This document shows positions 15,614 through 24,104 of a stretch of 25,183 nt of DNA, in pieces; within the stretch, counting starts at the first letter, position 1, and each line of letters opens with the position of its first letter. Source of the DNA: Chloroflexota bacterium (GTDB lineage: Bacteria > Chloroflexota > UBA4733); NCBI GenBank assembly GCA_025449435.1, contig JANWJO010000155.1, positions 1-25,183 of the forward strand. The letters run 5' to 3'. The notes beneath the pieces are model-generated. The model was not told the DNA's origin. It saw only the letters and a list, made by a program, of their open reading frames with translations, and did no database searches. The position numbers and the translations under genes are program-made.

Positions 15614-18061
15614 ATGTTCAGGCCATTGGGGGTCGCCGTTGCTACGGCGCTGGTCCTCACTGCCCTAGTGTCGCCAGCGTTCGCACTCGCTGATCAGGCT
15701 ACAGCAGCCGTCGCGTCTCCTAGCATGGCCGTTCGTGTCGGCTTTGAAGGGGTGGTGCGTCCCGGGTATTGGGCACCTATCGAAGTGAACCTTGCCAATG
15801 ACGGGCCCAATGTCGATGGCCAAGTGGAAGTTTCATTCAAGACGTCCGGGCTTACCTTTGGCTTCCAAGCAGCGCCCACGACGTATACGGTTCCGTTATC
15901 GCTGCCAACACAATCACGCAAACAGGTTGCCGTGAATGTGCTGGTGCCGCCCAATGTGCAGGGCAACAAGGCGACTGTGGCTTTTGTTGCTGGCGGCAAA
16001 ACGGTTGTAACGTCCGACCAAACCTACCAGCCGCTTAATAGCCAGGCAATCACTTGTGGGGTACTCAGTCAGTCGCTTGGGGCCTTCAACTTCCTGTCGA
16101 CGATGACCCTTCCCAGCCGCCAACAACCGATCAGTATCGTGCACCTCACAGTTGACCAGCTCCCCGTTGAAGCAAATGCGCTCGCCACCCTCGACTGCCT
16201 CATCGTGGGCGACGTGACTCTGGCCAAATTGAGCCCTACGCAACAGCAGACGTTGATCGCTTGGGTCAGCAGCGGCGGGTTGCTCGTTGTGACCGGCGGA
16301 CCGAGCTGGCAGCAAAGTGTTCCCTATGTGCCCGCGGAACTCATGCCCGTCGCCGTGAAAGGGCTCCAGGTTAATACGAGCATCGCATCCTTGGAAGGTT
16401 TGTCGCATACGACAAACGCTGGGCCCGGGCCGTGGGTCGCTGCGACGGGCCCAGTAACGAGCGGCGTGGCTATCGCGGGGCCGGAAACGGCACCGATTCT
16501 GTCGGCTGATCGGTTTGGCAGCGGCCATGTGGTGTATCTCGCCATGGATGCAGAACAAGAACCTATGCGCAGTTGGGCCGGCACCGTCCCATTATGGCAG
16601 TACATTCTGTCGTACACCACTGATGTGCAAACGATCAATCCCTTTTCGCAAGATGTGCAGCGTTGGGGCCGGCAACCGGTGACGGCACTCACCGCCTCGC
16701 CCGACCTCAACCCGAAGGGACCATGGTGGTGGGTGGTGTTTGGCACCACCTACTTCTTGGTCATCGCCGTCGCTTCAGTGGTACTCGGCTCCAGTGACCG
16801 CAGAAGCTGGCTCATCGGAATATTGTTGCTCGGGAGTGTCGGTGGTACGGTTCTGGCAACACGGATGGCCATCGCCCAGCGTGGTGGCGATGTTGGCATT
16901 ACGCAAGTCACGTACATCCGTGCCAGCGCTGGCGCTTCAGTGGGGCAAGCGCATGCATACGCTGGCATTTTTTCGCCAAACGATCGAACTGTCGATGTAT
17001 CAACTCCACCAGGTGCCTTAGTGAGTGCTCGCCATCTGGGCAGCATTGGGCGAATCGTCAACACGACACAGTCCAAGACCCTCAGCGTGCAAGAGCAAGG
17101 TGCGGTCTCCTTGCCAGAACTGCCAATTGACAATTCCGGCATAACGCTCGTCACGCTAGACGCGCAAACCGACGTAGGCACGGGCATCGCCGGCACGCTT
17201 ATGAGCGATGGGCAATATGTGCGGGGACAGGTTCAGAACAAAACTGGCCTGTCACTGAACGACGCGGCCCTCGTCATAGGAGGCAATGTCTACGCCCTCG
17301 GTTCCTTTAACGCTAATAGCGTCAAGTCTGTGGAAGTACCCATCGCTAACCCGCCTCTTGATCAATCGAGCCTTGTTCCCAACAAGAGCATAAGCGTGGC
17401 CGACCAACTCTACCGGTTACTTCCCAACCATTCGGCAGCGCCAAATGACCCGTACAACGATGTGCTCCAACGCGTGTATGCGACGTCGGATCAACCCACG
17501 GACATGGTCCTCGGCGGTCCGTATATTGTTGGCTGGGTGGACACCTCGCCGGTAGGCATTTCGATCACCGGTGCCTCGACCGTCACTCGCCAGTTCACGG
17601 TCCTCGCCATCGGCGTTCCCCTCGCGTTTACCGCGCAGTCGGATACAGTGCCAGCATCGTTGTTGTCACGGCGAACTCTCATCCAAGCGGGCGGCGCAAG
17701 CGTTCTACAAGGCGGATTCTCGGTACCACAAGGCGGCACGTTGGGACTGGAGTACCAGGTACCAGCACGCACGCCGGGAAGTTTCCACCAGATTACGCTC
17801 AACGTGGTTGGTGGCTTCGACACTACGGTGCTGTCGTCTCCGGGCACTCCGATGGCAACCGTTTCGTTCTTCAACTGGAGTGCCGGCAACTGGAGCAATG
17901 TCCCGGTGCTGTTTGGGAGCAACGTGTTCCGCGCAGCAGACCCCTACGTTTCGCCCACAGGTGAGATCCGGATGCGGCTCAACTATCAACCGCTGGCATC
18001 GGGGAGCGAAGCACTCGTCGTGCAGTCCTTTTCTTTGTCACTCCAGCGAGGTGACGGATGA
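15614..18061 (+). CDS. Large secreted/membrane protein with two beta-rich extracytoplasmic regions and a GATase1-like segment
   Basis: This 815-residue protein has no named family that I can assign. It begins with a signal peptide (residues 1 to about 26, ending SPAFALA). A beta-rich domain follows, opening AVRVGFEGVVRPGYWAPIEVNLANDG. Residues ~193-235 (DCLIVGDVTLAKL...LIAWVSSGGLLVVTGGPSW) resemble the core of class I glutamine-amidotransferase-like folds, without catalytic residues visible. Two membrane helices lie at about 371-392 and 399-421. A second ~390-residue beta-rich region ends the protein, so both large parts should face outside. The ATG at 15614 has AGAGG 7 bases upstream. The stop overlaps the ABC ATPase start by ATGA. 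Similar proteins beside ABC exporters occur in Chloroflexota and Firmicutes, from memory; it may be an exporter accessory or sensor. Confidence 0.75.
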   Translation: MFRPLGVAVATALVLTALVSPAFALADQATAAVASPSMAVRVGFEGVVRPGYWAPIEVNLANDGPNVDGQVEVSFKTSGLTFGFQAAPTTYTVPLSLPTQSRKQVAVNVLVPPNVQGNKATVAFVAGGKTVVTSDQTYQPLNSQAITCGVLSQSLGAFNFLSTMTLPSRQQPISIVHLTVDQLPVEANALATLDCLIVGDVTLAKLSPTQQQTLIAWVSSGGLLVVTGGPSWQQSVPYVPAELMPVAVKGLQVNTSIASLEGLSHTTNAGPGPWVAATGPVTSGVAIAGPETAPILSADRFGSGHVVYLAMDAEQEPMRSWAGTVPLWQYILSYTTDVQTINPFSQDVQRWGRQPVTALTASPDLNPKGPWWWVVFGTTYFLVIAVASVVLGSSDRRSWLIGILLLGSVGGTVLATRMAIAQRGGDVGITQVTYIRASAGASVGQAHAYAGIFSPNDRTVDVSTPPGALVSARHLGSIGRIVNTTQSKTLSVQEQGAVSLPELPIDNSGITLVTLDAQTDVGTGIAGTLMSDGQYVRGQVQNKTGLSLNDAALVIGGNVYALGSFNANSVKSVEVPIANPPLDQSSLVPNKSISVADQLYRLLPNHSAAPNDPYNDVLQRVYATSDQPTDMVLGGPYIVGWVDTSPVGISITGASTVTRQFTVLAIGVPLAFTAQSDTVPASLLSRRTLIQAGGASVLQGGFSVPQGGTLGLEYQVPARTPGSFHQITLNVVGGFDTTVLSSPGTPMATVSFFNWSAGNWSNVPVLFGSNVFRAADPYVSPTGEIRMRLNYQPLASGSEALVVQSFSLSLQRGDG

Positions 18062-18987
18062 GCGCAATCGAGTTGGTCAACGTAACACAGGGGTCGCGCG
18101 CGGACCAAGTGCTCAACGACGTGAGCTTCCGCGTGGCCGAGGGTGAAGCGTGCGCCTTGGTTGGCCCCAATGGATCGGGCAAGAGCACGGTCTTACGCCT
18201 TATTGCCAGCATTATCGTGCCGTCGTCGGGCAGCATTCGCGTTCTGGGTCACGACACCGTGCGCGAATCGGCGGCGGTGAGGCGCGCCGTTGGATTCGTG
18301 GCCGACGCGTTTGGAGCCTATCCGGGGTTGCGCGTCGTGGAATACCTTGAGTTCTTTGCCGGGGCACAACACGTGCGCAACAGCGTGTCGACCATCAAAG
18401 ACTTGCTCGCGTTGGTTGACCTGGAGCGTGAAGAGAAGCAGTACTTGTCAGCCCTGTCTCGCGGCAAGAAACAGCGACTGGCGCTCGCTAAGGCTCTGTT
18501 ACACGATCCCGCCATTCTGCTCCTCGATGAGCCTACGTTTGGCCTCGATTGGCGTGGACGTACCGAAATGCTTTCGGTACTCGAGGAGCTGCGGGCGATG
18601 GGCAAAACCATCGTGTTGAGCAGTCATCTGCTCGATGACGTTTCCCAACTTGCCACTGATGTTGTGGCGCTGCAGCATGGGAGAGTGGCGGCACAGGTGA
18701 CCCTCGAAGAATTGCGGCAAAGCATTGAGGGTCCGCGTCGTATGGTGCTCGAAGTCGTCAACGATCCCCGCTTAGCTCTGTCGGTACTCGAGCCGCTTCC
18801 TACAGTGCAAGGCGCTGATTGGCTCGGGCAAGTTGTCCGCTTTACGTTTAGTGGGAGCCGGTACGACTTGCCGGAGCTCGTAGCACAACTCGTGGCGCAC
18901 CAAGTACGGGTCGTCCGGTTCTCGGAGGAAAGTACGGACTTGGAAGTGTTGCTTGCCAGCCTCCAGCGAGAGGCCAGAACCGCATGA
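18058..18987 (+). CDS. ABC transporter ATP-binding protein
   Basis: This is the nucleotide-binding subunit of an ABC-2 type exporter, 309 residues, cytoplasmic. Walker A is GPNGSGKST at residues 36-44, the signature motif is LSRGK at 133-137 (a variant of LSGGQ), Walker B is ILLLDEP around 154-159, and the H-loop is VLSSH. About 75 C-terminal residues after the ATPase core form an extra domain, as in many DrrA/CcmA-like exporters. It overlaps both neighbours by ATGA (18058-18061 and 18984-18987), giving a tight three-gene operon with the 815-aa protein and the permease. The substrate is unknown. Confidence 0.93.
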   Translation: MSAIELVNVTQGSRADQVLNDVSFRVAEGEACALVGPNGSGKSTVLRLIASIIVPSSGSIRVLGHDTVRESAAVRRAVGFVADAFGAYPGLRVVEYLEFFAGAQHVRNSVSTIKDLLALVDLEREEKQYLSALSRGKKQRLALAKALLHDPAILLLDEPTFGLDWRGRTEMLSVLEELRAMGKTIVLSSHLLDDVSQLATDVVALQHGRVAAQVTLEELRQSIEGPRRMVLEVVNDPRLALSVLEPLPTVQGADWLGQVVRFTFSGSRYDLPELVAQLVAHQVRVVRFSEESTDLEVLLASLQREARTA

Positions 18988-19955
18988 TCCGCGTGACACT
19001 CATCGAGCTCCGTGCCGCGAGCCGGTGGTCGAGCTTGCTCCTGGCCGTCGCCCTCCTCTTTCTCGTGGTAGCGCTCACGGGGACGTGGAGCTACCGGCTG
19101 TTTCAGCAAACTCAGCAAGCCACGGACTCTCAATCGTTGGGAGGGCGGCAATTCAACAGTCAGCAATTCGCTGGGCAGGGATTTCCGGGACAACAAGGCA
19201 CGCCGTATACGCCACCTACGCCGTCGAACTCGCTCGCGAACAGTGCCAAGGGTGAGGCAACGCTTGCCTTGATGGGCGCGGCAGTCGTCGCTGTAACAGG
19301 TCTATTGGCGGCTGTCTTCGCCTTGCGCTCGGTGTGCTGGGAGCTAGCCAACGACCACTTGGATGATTTGGCAGCGACGATCATTGGGATCAGAGGTACC
19401 GTTCTGGCAAAAGCATTGGCCGCTTGGTTGCTCGCCGTTATTGTTGGTGCCTCCAGTCTGCCGTATTTAAGTATCGTGGCCATCTATGACGTGCCAGACT
19501 GGCATGCCATCGCTGAGTTATCCGCTATTTTGGCGGTGACGGTGTTTCTGGGCGCAGCAGTTGGCGTGTTGGCCGCCGCCATTGCTCGAGTACAAGCCGC
19601 GGCCGCTCTGCTTGCCTTTTCGCTCTTTGTGGCGATACTGGCGGGCGCCTTCTTGATTGGCATCGGCGCGGTGGGCTCCGGAGCATTGAGTGCGATCACA
19701 CAGTGGCTGCTCGTCTTCAGCCCGTTTTCTGACCTCTACGCCGTTGGGAAGAGCGCAGTACAGGCGGACATCACTTTGCCGGTATTGTTGGATGTCTCTC
19801 CGACCCATCCGATCAGCCTCATAGGCAATGTGCAGGTACCTGTGCCATTCTGGATCTTGAATACCGTCGCAGAGTTCGCGCTCGCGTCGGCGCTGATTCG
19901 CGTCGCTATGCGGCTGCTTGTGCAGGGCGGCTCACTCAAGAACCAGAGGACGTAG
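18984..19955 (+). CDS. ABC-2 type transporter permease
   Basis: This is the membrane partner of the preceding ATPase, 323 residues, with six predicted helices at about residues 15-38, 91-118, 134-160, 170-195, 200-225 and 290-312. Between helices 1 and 2 is a ~50-residue Gln/Gly/Pro-rich outer loop (residues ~41-90, with repeated QQ and GQ pairs), which is unusual and probably disordered. Sequence after helix 2 (RSVCWELANDHLDDLAATIIGIRGTVLAKALAAWLLA) fits the coupling region of ABC-2 permeases. The ATG at 18984 overlaps the ATPase stop. It ends 17 bp from the opposing DksA-like gene. The exported substrate is unknown. Confidence 0.85.
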   Translation: MIRVTLIELRAASRWSSLLLAVALLFLVVALTGTWSYRLFQQTQQATDSQSLGGRQFNSQQFAGQGFPGQQGTPYTPPTPSNSLANSAKGEATLALMGAAVVAVTGLLAAVFALRSVCWELANDHLDDLAATIIGIRGTVLAKALAAWLLAVIVGASSLPYLSIVAIYDVPDWHAIAELSAILAVTVFLGAAVGVLAAAIARVQAAAALLAFSLFVAILAGAFLIGIGAVGSGALSAITQWLLVFSPFSDLYAVGKSAVQADITLPVLLDVSPTHPISLIGNVQVPVPFWILNTVAEFALASALIRVAMRLLVQGGSLKNQRT

Positions 19956-19972
19956 CCCTTCGTCAGGCCGGA

Positions 19973-20362
19973 TTACCTTGGTCGAGGCGTTCGCGTCACG
20001 CTGCTCTCGACCTTGCTTTGGCACGCTAAGCAAAGCGTGGCATGAGGAAGCGCTTGTAGGCGTCGGGGAGCTATAGCCTGGCCACAGCTGTCGCACACGC
20101 CGTAAGTGCCATCGCGCACCTTGATAAGTGCCAGTTGGACGTTGCGAAGACGGGCTTCGTACGTCCGCTTTACTGATTGGTCCTTCTCGCGCTCGACGGT
20201 CAGGTGCGCCTCATCGGCCACTGACTCGAGCGAACCATACACCACTTCGCCAGGAGGTTGTTCCTCACTGGCGCGCTGTTCGATAGCAAATAACTCTTCG
20301 CGCAGAGCATCCTCCACGTCGAGCAGTGTCCGCCGAACGGCCTCAAGATCAATGGCTGCCAT
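19973..20362 (-). CDS. DksA/TraR-family C4 zinc-finger protein
   Basis: This is a 129-residue DksA/TraR-like protein that may act at the RNA polymerase secondary channel. The N-terminal ~75 residues are a charged helical region expected to form a coiled coil. The C-terminal zinc finger has Cys90, Cys93, Cys111 and Cys114 in CDSCGQAIAPRRLQALPHATLCLACQ, the typical family sequence. The exact DksA acidic tip pair is not clear, so a role in ppGpp response cannot be claimed. The ATG at 20360-20362 (minus strand) has GAGG about 8 bases upstream. The gene stands alone between the exporter operon and the murT/gatD operon. Confidence 0.9.
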   Translation of the reverse strand: MAAIDLEAVRRTLLDVEDALREELFAIEQRASEEQPPGEVVYGSLESVADEAHLTVEREKDQSVKRTYEARLRNVQLALIKVRDGTYGVCDSCGQAIAPRRLQALPHATLCLACQSKVESSVTRTPRPR

Positions 20363-20463
20363 TGCTGTACCTCGTTGGAGGAGAGCGAACGATGCATGCT
20401 ATCGAGGTGCTCCCAAACATACAGCATACCGGAGGAACGACGCTCCTAACGGCGCGTGCATTC

Positions 20464-20492
20464 TTGCAAACACCTTCAGAACACCTTACGAT
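20464..20492 (+). promoter_or_regulatory. Sigma-70 promoter for the small zinc protein-murT-gatD operon
   Basis: TTGCAA (20464-20469) and TACGAT (20487-20492) are spaced by exactly 17 bp and each match four of six consensus bases. Transcription would start near 20499, leaving a leader of about 115 bases before the ATG at 20616. The -10 box touches a strong inverted repeat that begins at 20492. Confidence 0.5.
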
Positions 20493-20527
20493 GTAGGGAG
20501 CGTGCGCATCGCGGCATGCTCGCTACA
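20492..20527 (+). promoter_or_regulatory. Strong inverted repeat at the predicted transcription start
   Basis: A 14-position stem (20492-20505 with 20514-20527) contains 13 pairs (one G-U) and a single G-G mismatch, closing an 8-base loop at 20506-20513. The outer arms are GTAGGGAGC and GCTCGCTAC. It covers the predicted start site just after the -10 box, so it could be an operator for a dimeric repressor or a 5' RNA stem. It has no T-run and no gene reads into it from the left, so a terminator is unlikely. Confidence 0.45.
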
Positions 20528-20615
20528 GTGCCAGTCGCCACACGATAAACCGAACGGCCTGACGGCAGCCCGCTGGTCCGGTGTGCCGCACATCTGAGGG
20601 AACGGCAAAGTTACC

Positions 20616-20840
20616 ATGAGCGGCACGGTATTTCTCGTCATCGGTATTATCGCGCTCGCGATCATTGGCACACCCATCATCCGCACGTTTTTTGGAGCCC
20701 CTCCTCTGGTGTGCACCCGTTGTGACGGATCAGGTCACGTAAATGAAAAGTGGCCCGACCCGTCAGAGCCAACCGGCTGGCATCGAGTTGAGGGGGTGTG
20801 TCCAAAGTGCAAGGGCAAAGGGCGCGTCCGAGCCCGTTGA
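20616..20840 (+). CDS. Mini membrane protein with DnaJ-like CxxCxGxG zinc motif
   Basis: This 74-residue protein has one membrane helix (about residues 4-25) and a tail with two half-motifs of the DnaJ zinc-binding type: CTRCDGSG (Cys33, Cys36) and CPKCKGKG (Cys62, Cys65). Together they could bind one zinc ion. No J-domain or other catalytic part is present. The ATG at 20616 has only a weak ribosome site (GGCAAAG). Its TGA overlaps a possible TTG start of murT, so it is probably translated with murT-gatD. Its role is unknown; it may be a small zinc-binding membrane adaptor, and whether the motif faces the cytoplasm depends on helix orientation, which I cannot settle. Confidence 0.75.
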   Translation: MSGTVFLVIGIIALAIIGTPIIRTFFGAPPLVCTRCDGSGHVNEKWPDPSEPTGWHRVEGVCPKCKGKGRVRAR

Positions 20841-22240
20841 ACCTCGCTCGCTCACTGCAGTTGACCAGCGCGATTGCTGTTGCCCGGCTTTCGCGTGATA
20901 GTTCTAGGCTGTTGCACCGTGGCGCCGGCACGACCATTCCGGGTGTTCTCGGTCGCCGCGTTGCGCCTTCCGGGCTTCGAGACCTGACCGCATCGTTTCC
21001 TATGGGCACCGTGCTCGTAGCCGGTACAAACGGCAAGACTACCACCGCTCGCTTGCTCGCGTCGATGCTCCGCGCCGATCACAAGGTACCGATCCACAAC
21101 CAGGCTGGCGCCAACATGCTCAGCGGCGTCACCGGCGCAGTCCTGACGAACGCTTCGATGCTTGGCAAAGCTCGCGGCGATATAGGGCTGTTTGAGACTG
21201 ACGAAGCGAGCCTGGTGGCTATCTTGCGAGAGGTCAGGCCGCGCGCCGCGCTCGTTCTCAATGTATTTCGAGACCAGCTGGACCGCTACGGCGAAATTGA
21301 CCAGCTCACGGCTGCTTGGGTACGCGGCATTCGCGACTCGGGGTGGACCGGTACGCTGGTACTTAACGCTGACGATCCAGGGTTGGTGCCACTCAGCGAG
21401 GATGCTGGGGTACCAGTGATGTGGTTTGGCGCCTGCGCCTCGGCCAGCGTCAGCGACGGCTCGCTGGCAGCGGATAGCACGCATTGCCGGTGTGGGCAAC
21501 CTCTGGCGTACGCTCACATTCTCTACGGCCATGTGGGCCAGTGGCATTGTGATGCTTGCGGACGGAAACGTGCGGATCCGCAGGTGGAGGCAACACAAGT
21601 CCGCCTTGATGCTGCGCGCTCGTCAGCGTTCACCTTGCGACTGCCAAGCCAGCTGTTGCAGATCGAATTTCCGTTACCGGGGTTGTACAACGTGGAAAAC
21701 GCGGCGGCGGCGTCAGCCCTCGCTGTCCTTCTGGGATTGCCGAGTGCAGCGATTCAAGCTGGTCTGCAGGGTGCGTCGCCAGCGTTCGGACGGTCAGAGA
21801 TCATCCAGACACCGTCGGGACCAATTGCACTCTGGCTGGTAAAGAACCCTACGGGATTCAACCAAGCTCTGCACACGGCACTTCGGGGACCCGAACCGCA
21901 CGCAGTGATGATCGCCGTCAATGATCGTCCGGCTGACGGCCAGGACGTGTCATGGTTGTGGGATACCGACTTCGAGGCACTCGCAACACGGCTGACTGCC
22001 ATCCGATCACTGGTCTGCTCAGGATCGCGGGCATACGATATGGCGCTCCGGCTTAAATACGCTGGCGTACCTACGGACCGCATCGCAGTCCGGCTGGACC
22101 TTGAGGAAGCATTCGCGCTTGTGCTCGCGGAGGCTCGTCCTGGGGGAACGGTATCGGCCTTTACCACCTATACCGCGCTCCTGGAACTGCGCGACAAACT
22201 GGTACGCCGAGGTTGGGCCCAACGTATGTGGGACCTATGA
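20837..22240 (+). CDS. murT: Lipid II isoglutaminyl synthase, Mur ligase subunit MurT
   Basis: MurT activates the D-Glu of lipid II with ATP so that GatD-derived ammonia can convert it to D-isoglutamine. Signs are the P-loop VLVAGTNGKTTTARLL near the N-terminus, the HNQAGANMLSGVTGA segment, an inserted zinc ribbon (CRCGQPL...CDACG), and the C-terminal DUF1727 block (LVKNPTGFNQAL, then NDRPADGQDVSWLWDTDFE with the catalytic Asp). The start is uncertain: the TTG at 20837 overlaps the upstream TGA, a GTG at 20798 lies inside the previous gene, and a TTG at 20861 best matches the known MurT N-terminus. Length is about 467 residues. It overlaps gatD (ATGATG). Confidence 0.94.
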   Translation: MNLARSLQLTSAIAVARLSRDSSRLLHRGAGTTIPGVLGRRVAPSGLRDLTASFPMGTVLVAGTNGKTTTARLLASMLRADHKVPIHNQAGANMLSGVTGAVLTNASMLGKARGDIGLFETDEASLVAILREVRPRAALVLNVFRDQLDRYGEIDQLTAAWVRGIRDSGWTGTLVLNADDPGLVPLSEDAGVPVMWFGACASASVSDGSLAADSTHCRCGQPLAYAHILYGHVGQWHCDACGRKRADPQVEATQVRLDAARSSAFTLRLPSQLLQIEFPLPGLYNVENAAAASALAVLLGLPSAAIQAGLQGASPAFGRSEIIQTPSGPIALWLVKNPTGFNQALHTALRGPEPHAVMIAVNDRPADGQDVSWLWDTDFEALATRLTAIRSLVCSGSRAYDMALRLKYAGVPTDRIAVRLDLEEAFALVLAEARPGGTVSAFTTYTALLELRDKLVRRGWAQRMWDL

Positions 22241-23019
22241 TGCAGCTGCGCATCGCCCACCTCTACCCGGACCTCCTCAATATTTACGGCGACCTCGGCA
22301 ATATCACCGTGTTGAAGCGCCGTGCCGAGTGGCGAGGCATCGATGCGACCATCACCAACGTGAGCATCGGGGATGAGCTCAAATGGATCGATATCGACAT
22401 GTTCTTCATTGGTGGTGGACAAGATCGCCAGCAGGCGCTGGTGACCGCAGACCTCCTTGCTCACAAGGCCAGCAAATTGCTGGCTGCTCGCGATGACGGT
22501 CGCGTCATTCTGGCCGTGTGCGGCGGGTATCAACTCCTTGGCAAGGAGTATCGCGCCGCGGATGGCGAACGCATTGCGGGCATCGGCTTATTCGACCACA
22601 CGACGATACACCCTGGTGCTCAACTACCGCGTTGCACCGGCAACGTGCTGGTACGTTGCGATTGGGATGTCCAGCACCGCCAACTGGTTGGATTTGAAAA
22701 CCATGGTGGGCGAACGGTGTTAGGGCCGGCAGCGGTGCCGTTGGGGACGGTGCTGTACGGCGCGGGCAACAATGGCCGCGACGGCGGTGAGGGAGCGCGG
22801 AGCGCACGGGCCTATGGCACGTACGTACACGGCTCGTTGCTGCCCAAGAATCCTTGGTTTACTGATCATCTCATGCTCGAGGCGCTCCGCCGCACTAACG
22901 GCGCCGGCTTGCAACTGCCATCTCTTGACGACAGCTTGGAGGTAGCGGCACACGAGGCGATTGTGCGACGGATGCGATCCGGTCAGGTACCCGTCGCTGC
23001 ACTCCACCGCAAGCGCTAA
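22237..23019 (+). CDS. gatD: Lipid II isoglutaminyl synthase, glutaminase subunit GatD
   Basis: GatD is a CobB/CobQ-like class I glutamine amidotransferase that supplies ammonia to MurT. From ATG 22237 it has 260 residues. The catalytic cysteine is Cys95 in VILAVCGGYQLLG, and the histidine is His198 in GTYVHGSLLPKNP. The N-terminal LRIAHLYPDLLNIYGDLGNITVLKRRAEWRG and FIGGGQDRQQ segments are typical of the family. The in-frame TTG at 22213 is rejected because it lies in murT and adds nothing family-like; an ATG at 22240 is equally possible. The gene is convergent with the oxidoreductase, leaving only 19 bp. Presence of both subunits indicates amidated peptidoglycan stem peptides. Confidence 0.95.
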   Translation: MMQLRIAHLYPDLLNIYGDLGNITVLKRRAEWRGIDATITNVSIGDELKWIDIDMFFIGGGQDRQQALVTADLLAHKASKLLAARDDGRVILAVCGGYQLLGKEYRAADGERIAGIGLFDHTTIHPGAQLPRCTGNVLVRCDWDVQHRQLVGFENHGGRTVLGPAAVPLGTVLYGAGNNGRDGGEGARSARAYGTYVHGSLLPKNPWFTDHLMLEALRRTNGAGLQLPSLDDSLEVAAHEAIVRRMRSGQVPVAALHRKR

Positions 23020-23038
23020 GGGTTGTGTCCCACTTTTC

Positions 23039-24028
23039 TTAAAGTCGGACAGCGATACCCTGTTCGGCCGATGTGTACAGAGCCTCCACTACGCGAGTGT
23101 TGGCGACGCCATCTTCGGCCGGAGATAAAAGTTCACCTTGCGCAACACTGCGCGCAAAGTGATCAATTTGGAGCGCATACTGGTTCGTCCCGGCGATCTC
23201 TTCGACTCGTGCCGGGCCGCTGGCTTGCACGCCAATGGTGCAGGGATCGTCACCTGGCGTGAACGCGCGGTTGACGGTGATATTGCCGTAGGGGCCAAGC
23301 ACTTCATATTTCCCGCCGCCGTTGACGTCGAAGCTGCTATCGATGATGCCGAGCCGGTCGCCTGGGAAGCGAAGCAAGCCTCCGAACGACATGTCAACGC
23401 CAAAGTGCGTATCGAGCCGCTGCATGGCGATGACTTCGGTCGGCTCTGCATCGAAGATGAAACGGCAGACGTTTACCGCGTAGCAGCCCACGTCCATCAA
23501 GGAACCGCCGTCCAAGGCGGCACTGGATCGAATGTTGCTCTGCGCTTGCCGGAGAAAGAAGCTAAAGGTGGCTCGCACCACGTGAGGTTCGCCAATGAGC
23601 CTTCGACTAAGCAAGGTCTTGACCCTGTCGTGCTGCGGGTGGTGCCGGTACATGAACGCCTCCATGTACAGCACCTTGGCGGCTTTCGCAGCGTCAGCCA
23701 TCGCAATGGCATCGGCGGTGTGTCGCGCCACTGGTTTCTCGCAGATGACGTGTTTGCCGGCTTGAGCGGCCTTGATCGTCCAATCGCGATGGAGCCTATT
23801 AGGCAAGCTGACGTAAACAGCTTCCACCTGCGGATCGGCCAGTAGCGCCTCATAACTACCGTGCGCGGTCCTAATGCCAAGCCGTTGTGCCACATCGTGT
23901 GCTTTGGCTATGTCCCGGCTAGCGATCGCCACCACTTCGCCCAATTGGCACACGGACGCTGCGGGAATGAATCGATCCAGTCCGATCCGGGCGGTGCTCA
24001 GCACCCCAAAGCGAAGGCGCTTCTCCAC
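23039..24028 (-). CDS. Gfo/Idh/MocA family NAD(P)-dependent oxidoreductase
   Basis: This is a 329-residue oxidoreductase acting on a sugar, inositol or similar substrate. The N-terminal Rossmann fold begins LRFGVLSTARIGLDRFIPAA. The conserved cofactor/substrate motif EKP is at residues 97-99 (HVICEKPVA). The C-terminal alpha/beta domain has GGSLMDVGCYAVN, where Tyr replaces the usual His; that version is seen in the dihydrodiol/xylose dehydrogenase-like branch, so a pentose or related sugar is possible. The GTG start at 24026-24028 follows AAAGGAG by 8 bases and is preferred over the longer frame to 24100, whose first 24 residues are not family-like. It is a single minus-strand gene with a possible promoter just upstream. 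The true substrate is unknown. Confidence 0.9.
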   Translation of the reverse strand: MEKRLRFGVLSTARIGLDRFIPAASVCQLGEVVAIASRDIAKAHDVAQRLGIRTAHGSYEALLADPQVEAVYVSLPNRLHRDWTIKAAQAGKHVICEKPVARHTADAIAMADAAKAAKVLYMEAFMYRHHPQHDRVKTLLSRRLIGEPHVVRATFSFFLRQAQSNIRSSAALDGGSLMDVGCYAVNVCRFIFDAEPTEVIAMQRLDTHFGVDMSFGGLLRFPGDRLGIIDSSFDVNGGGKYEVLGPYGNITVNRAFTPGDDPCTIGVQASGPARVEEIAGTNQYALQIDHFARSVAQGELLSPAEDGVANTRVVEALYTSAEQGIAVRL

Positions 24029-24075
24029 GCAACAAGCTCCTTTGATGTCCAGGTTTACCTGATTGCACCTGCAGC

Positions 24076-24104
24076 AGACTACGCGAAACCGCGCTAGCAT
24101 TCAA
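24076..24104 (-). promoter_or_regulatory. Possible promoter of the oxidoreductase gene
   Basis: On the minus strand TTGAAT (24099-24104) and TAGTCT (24076-24081) are spaced by 17 bp and match four and three of six consensus bases. It lies about 50 bases before the GTG start, and its position is as expected, but the -10 box is weak. Confidence 0.3.
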
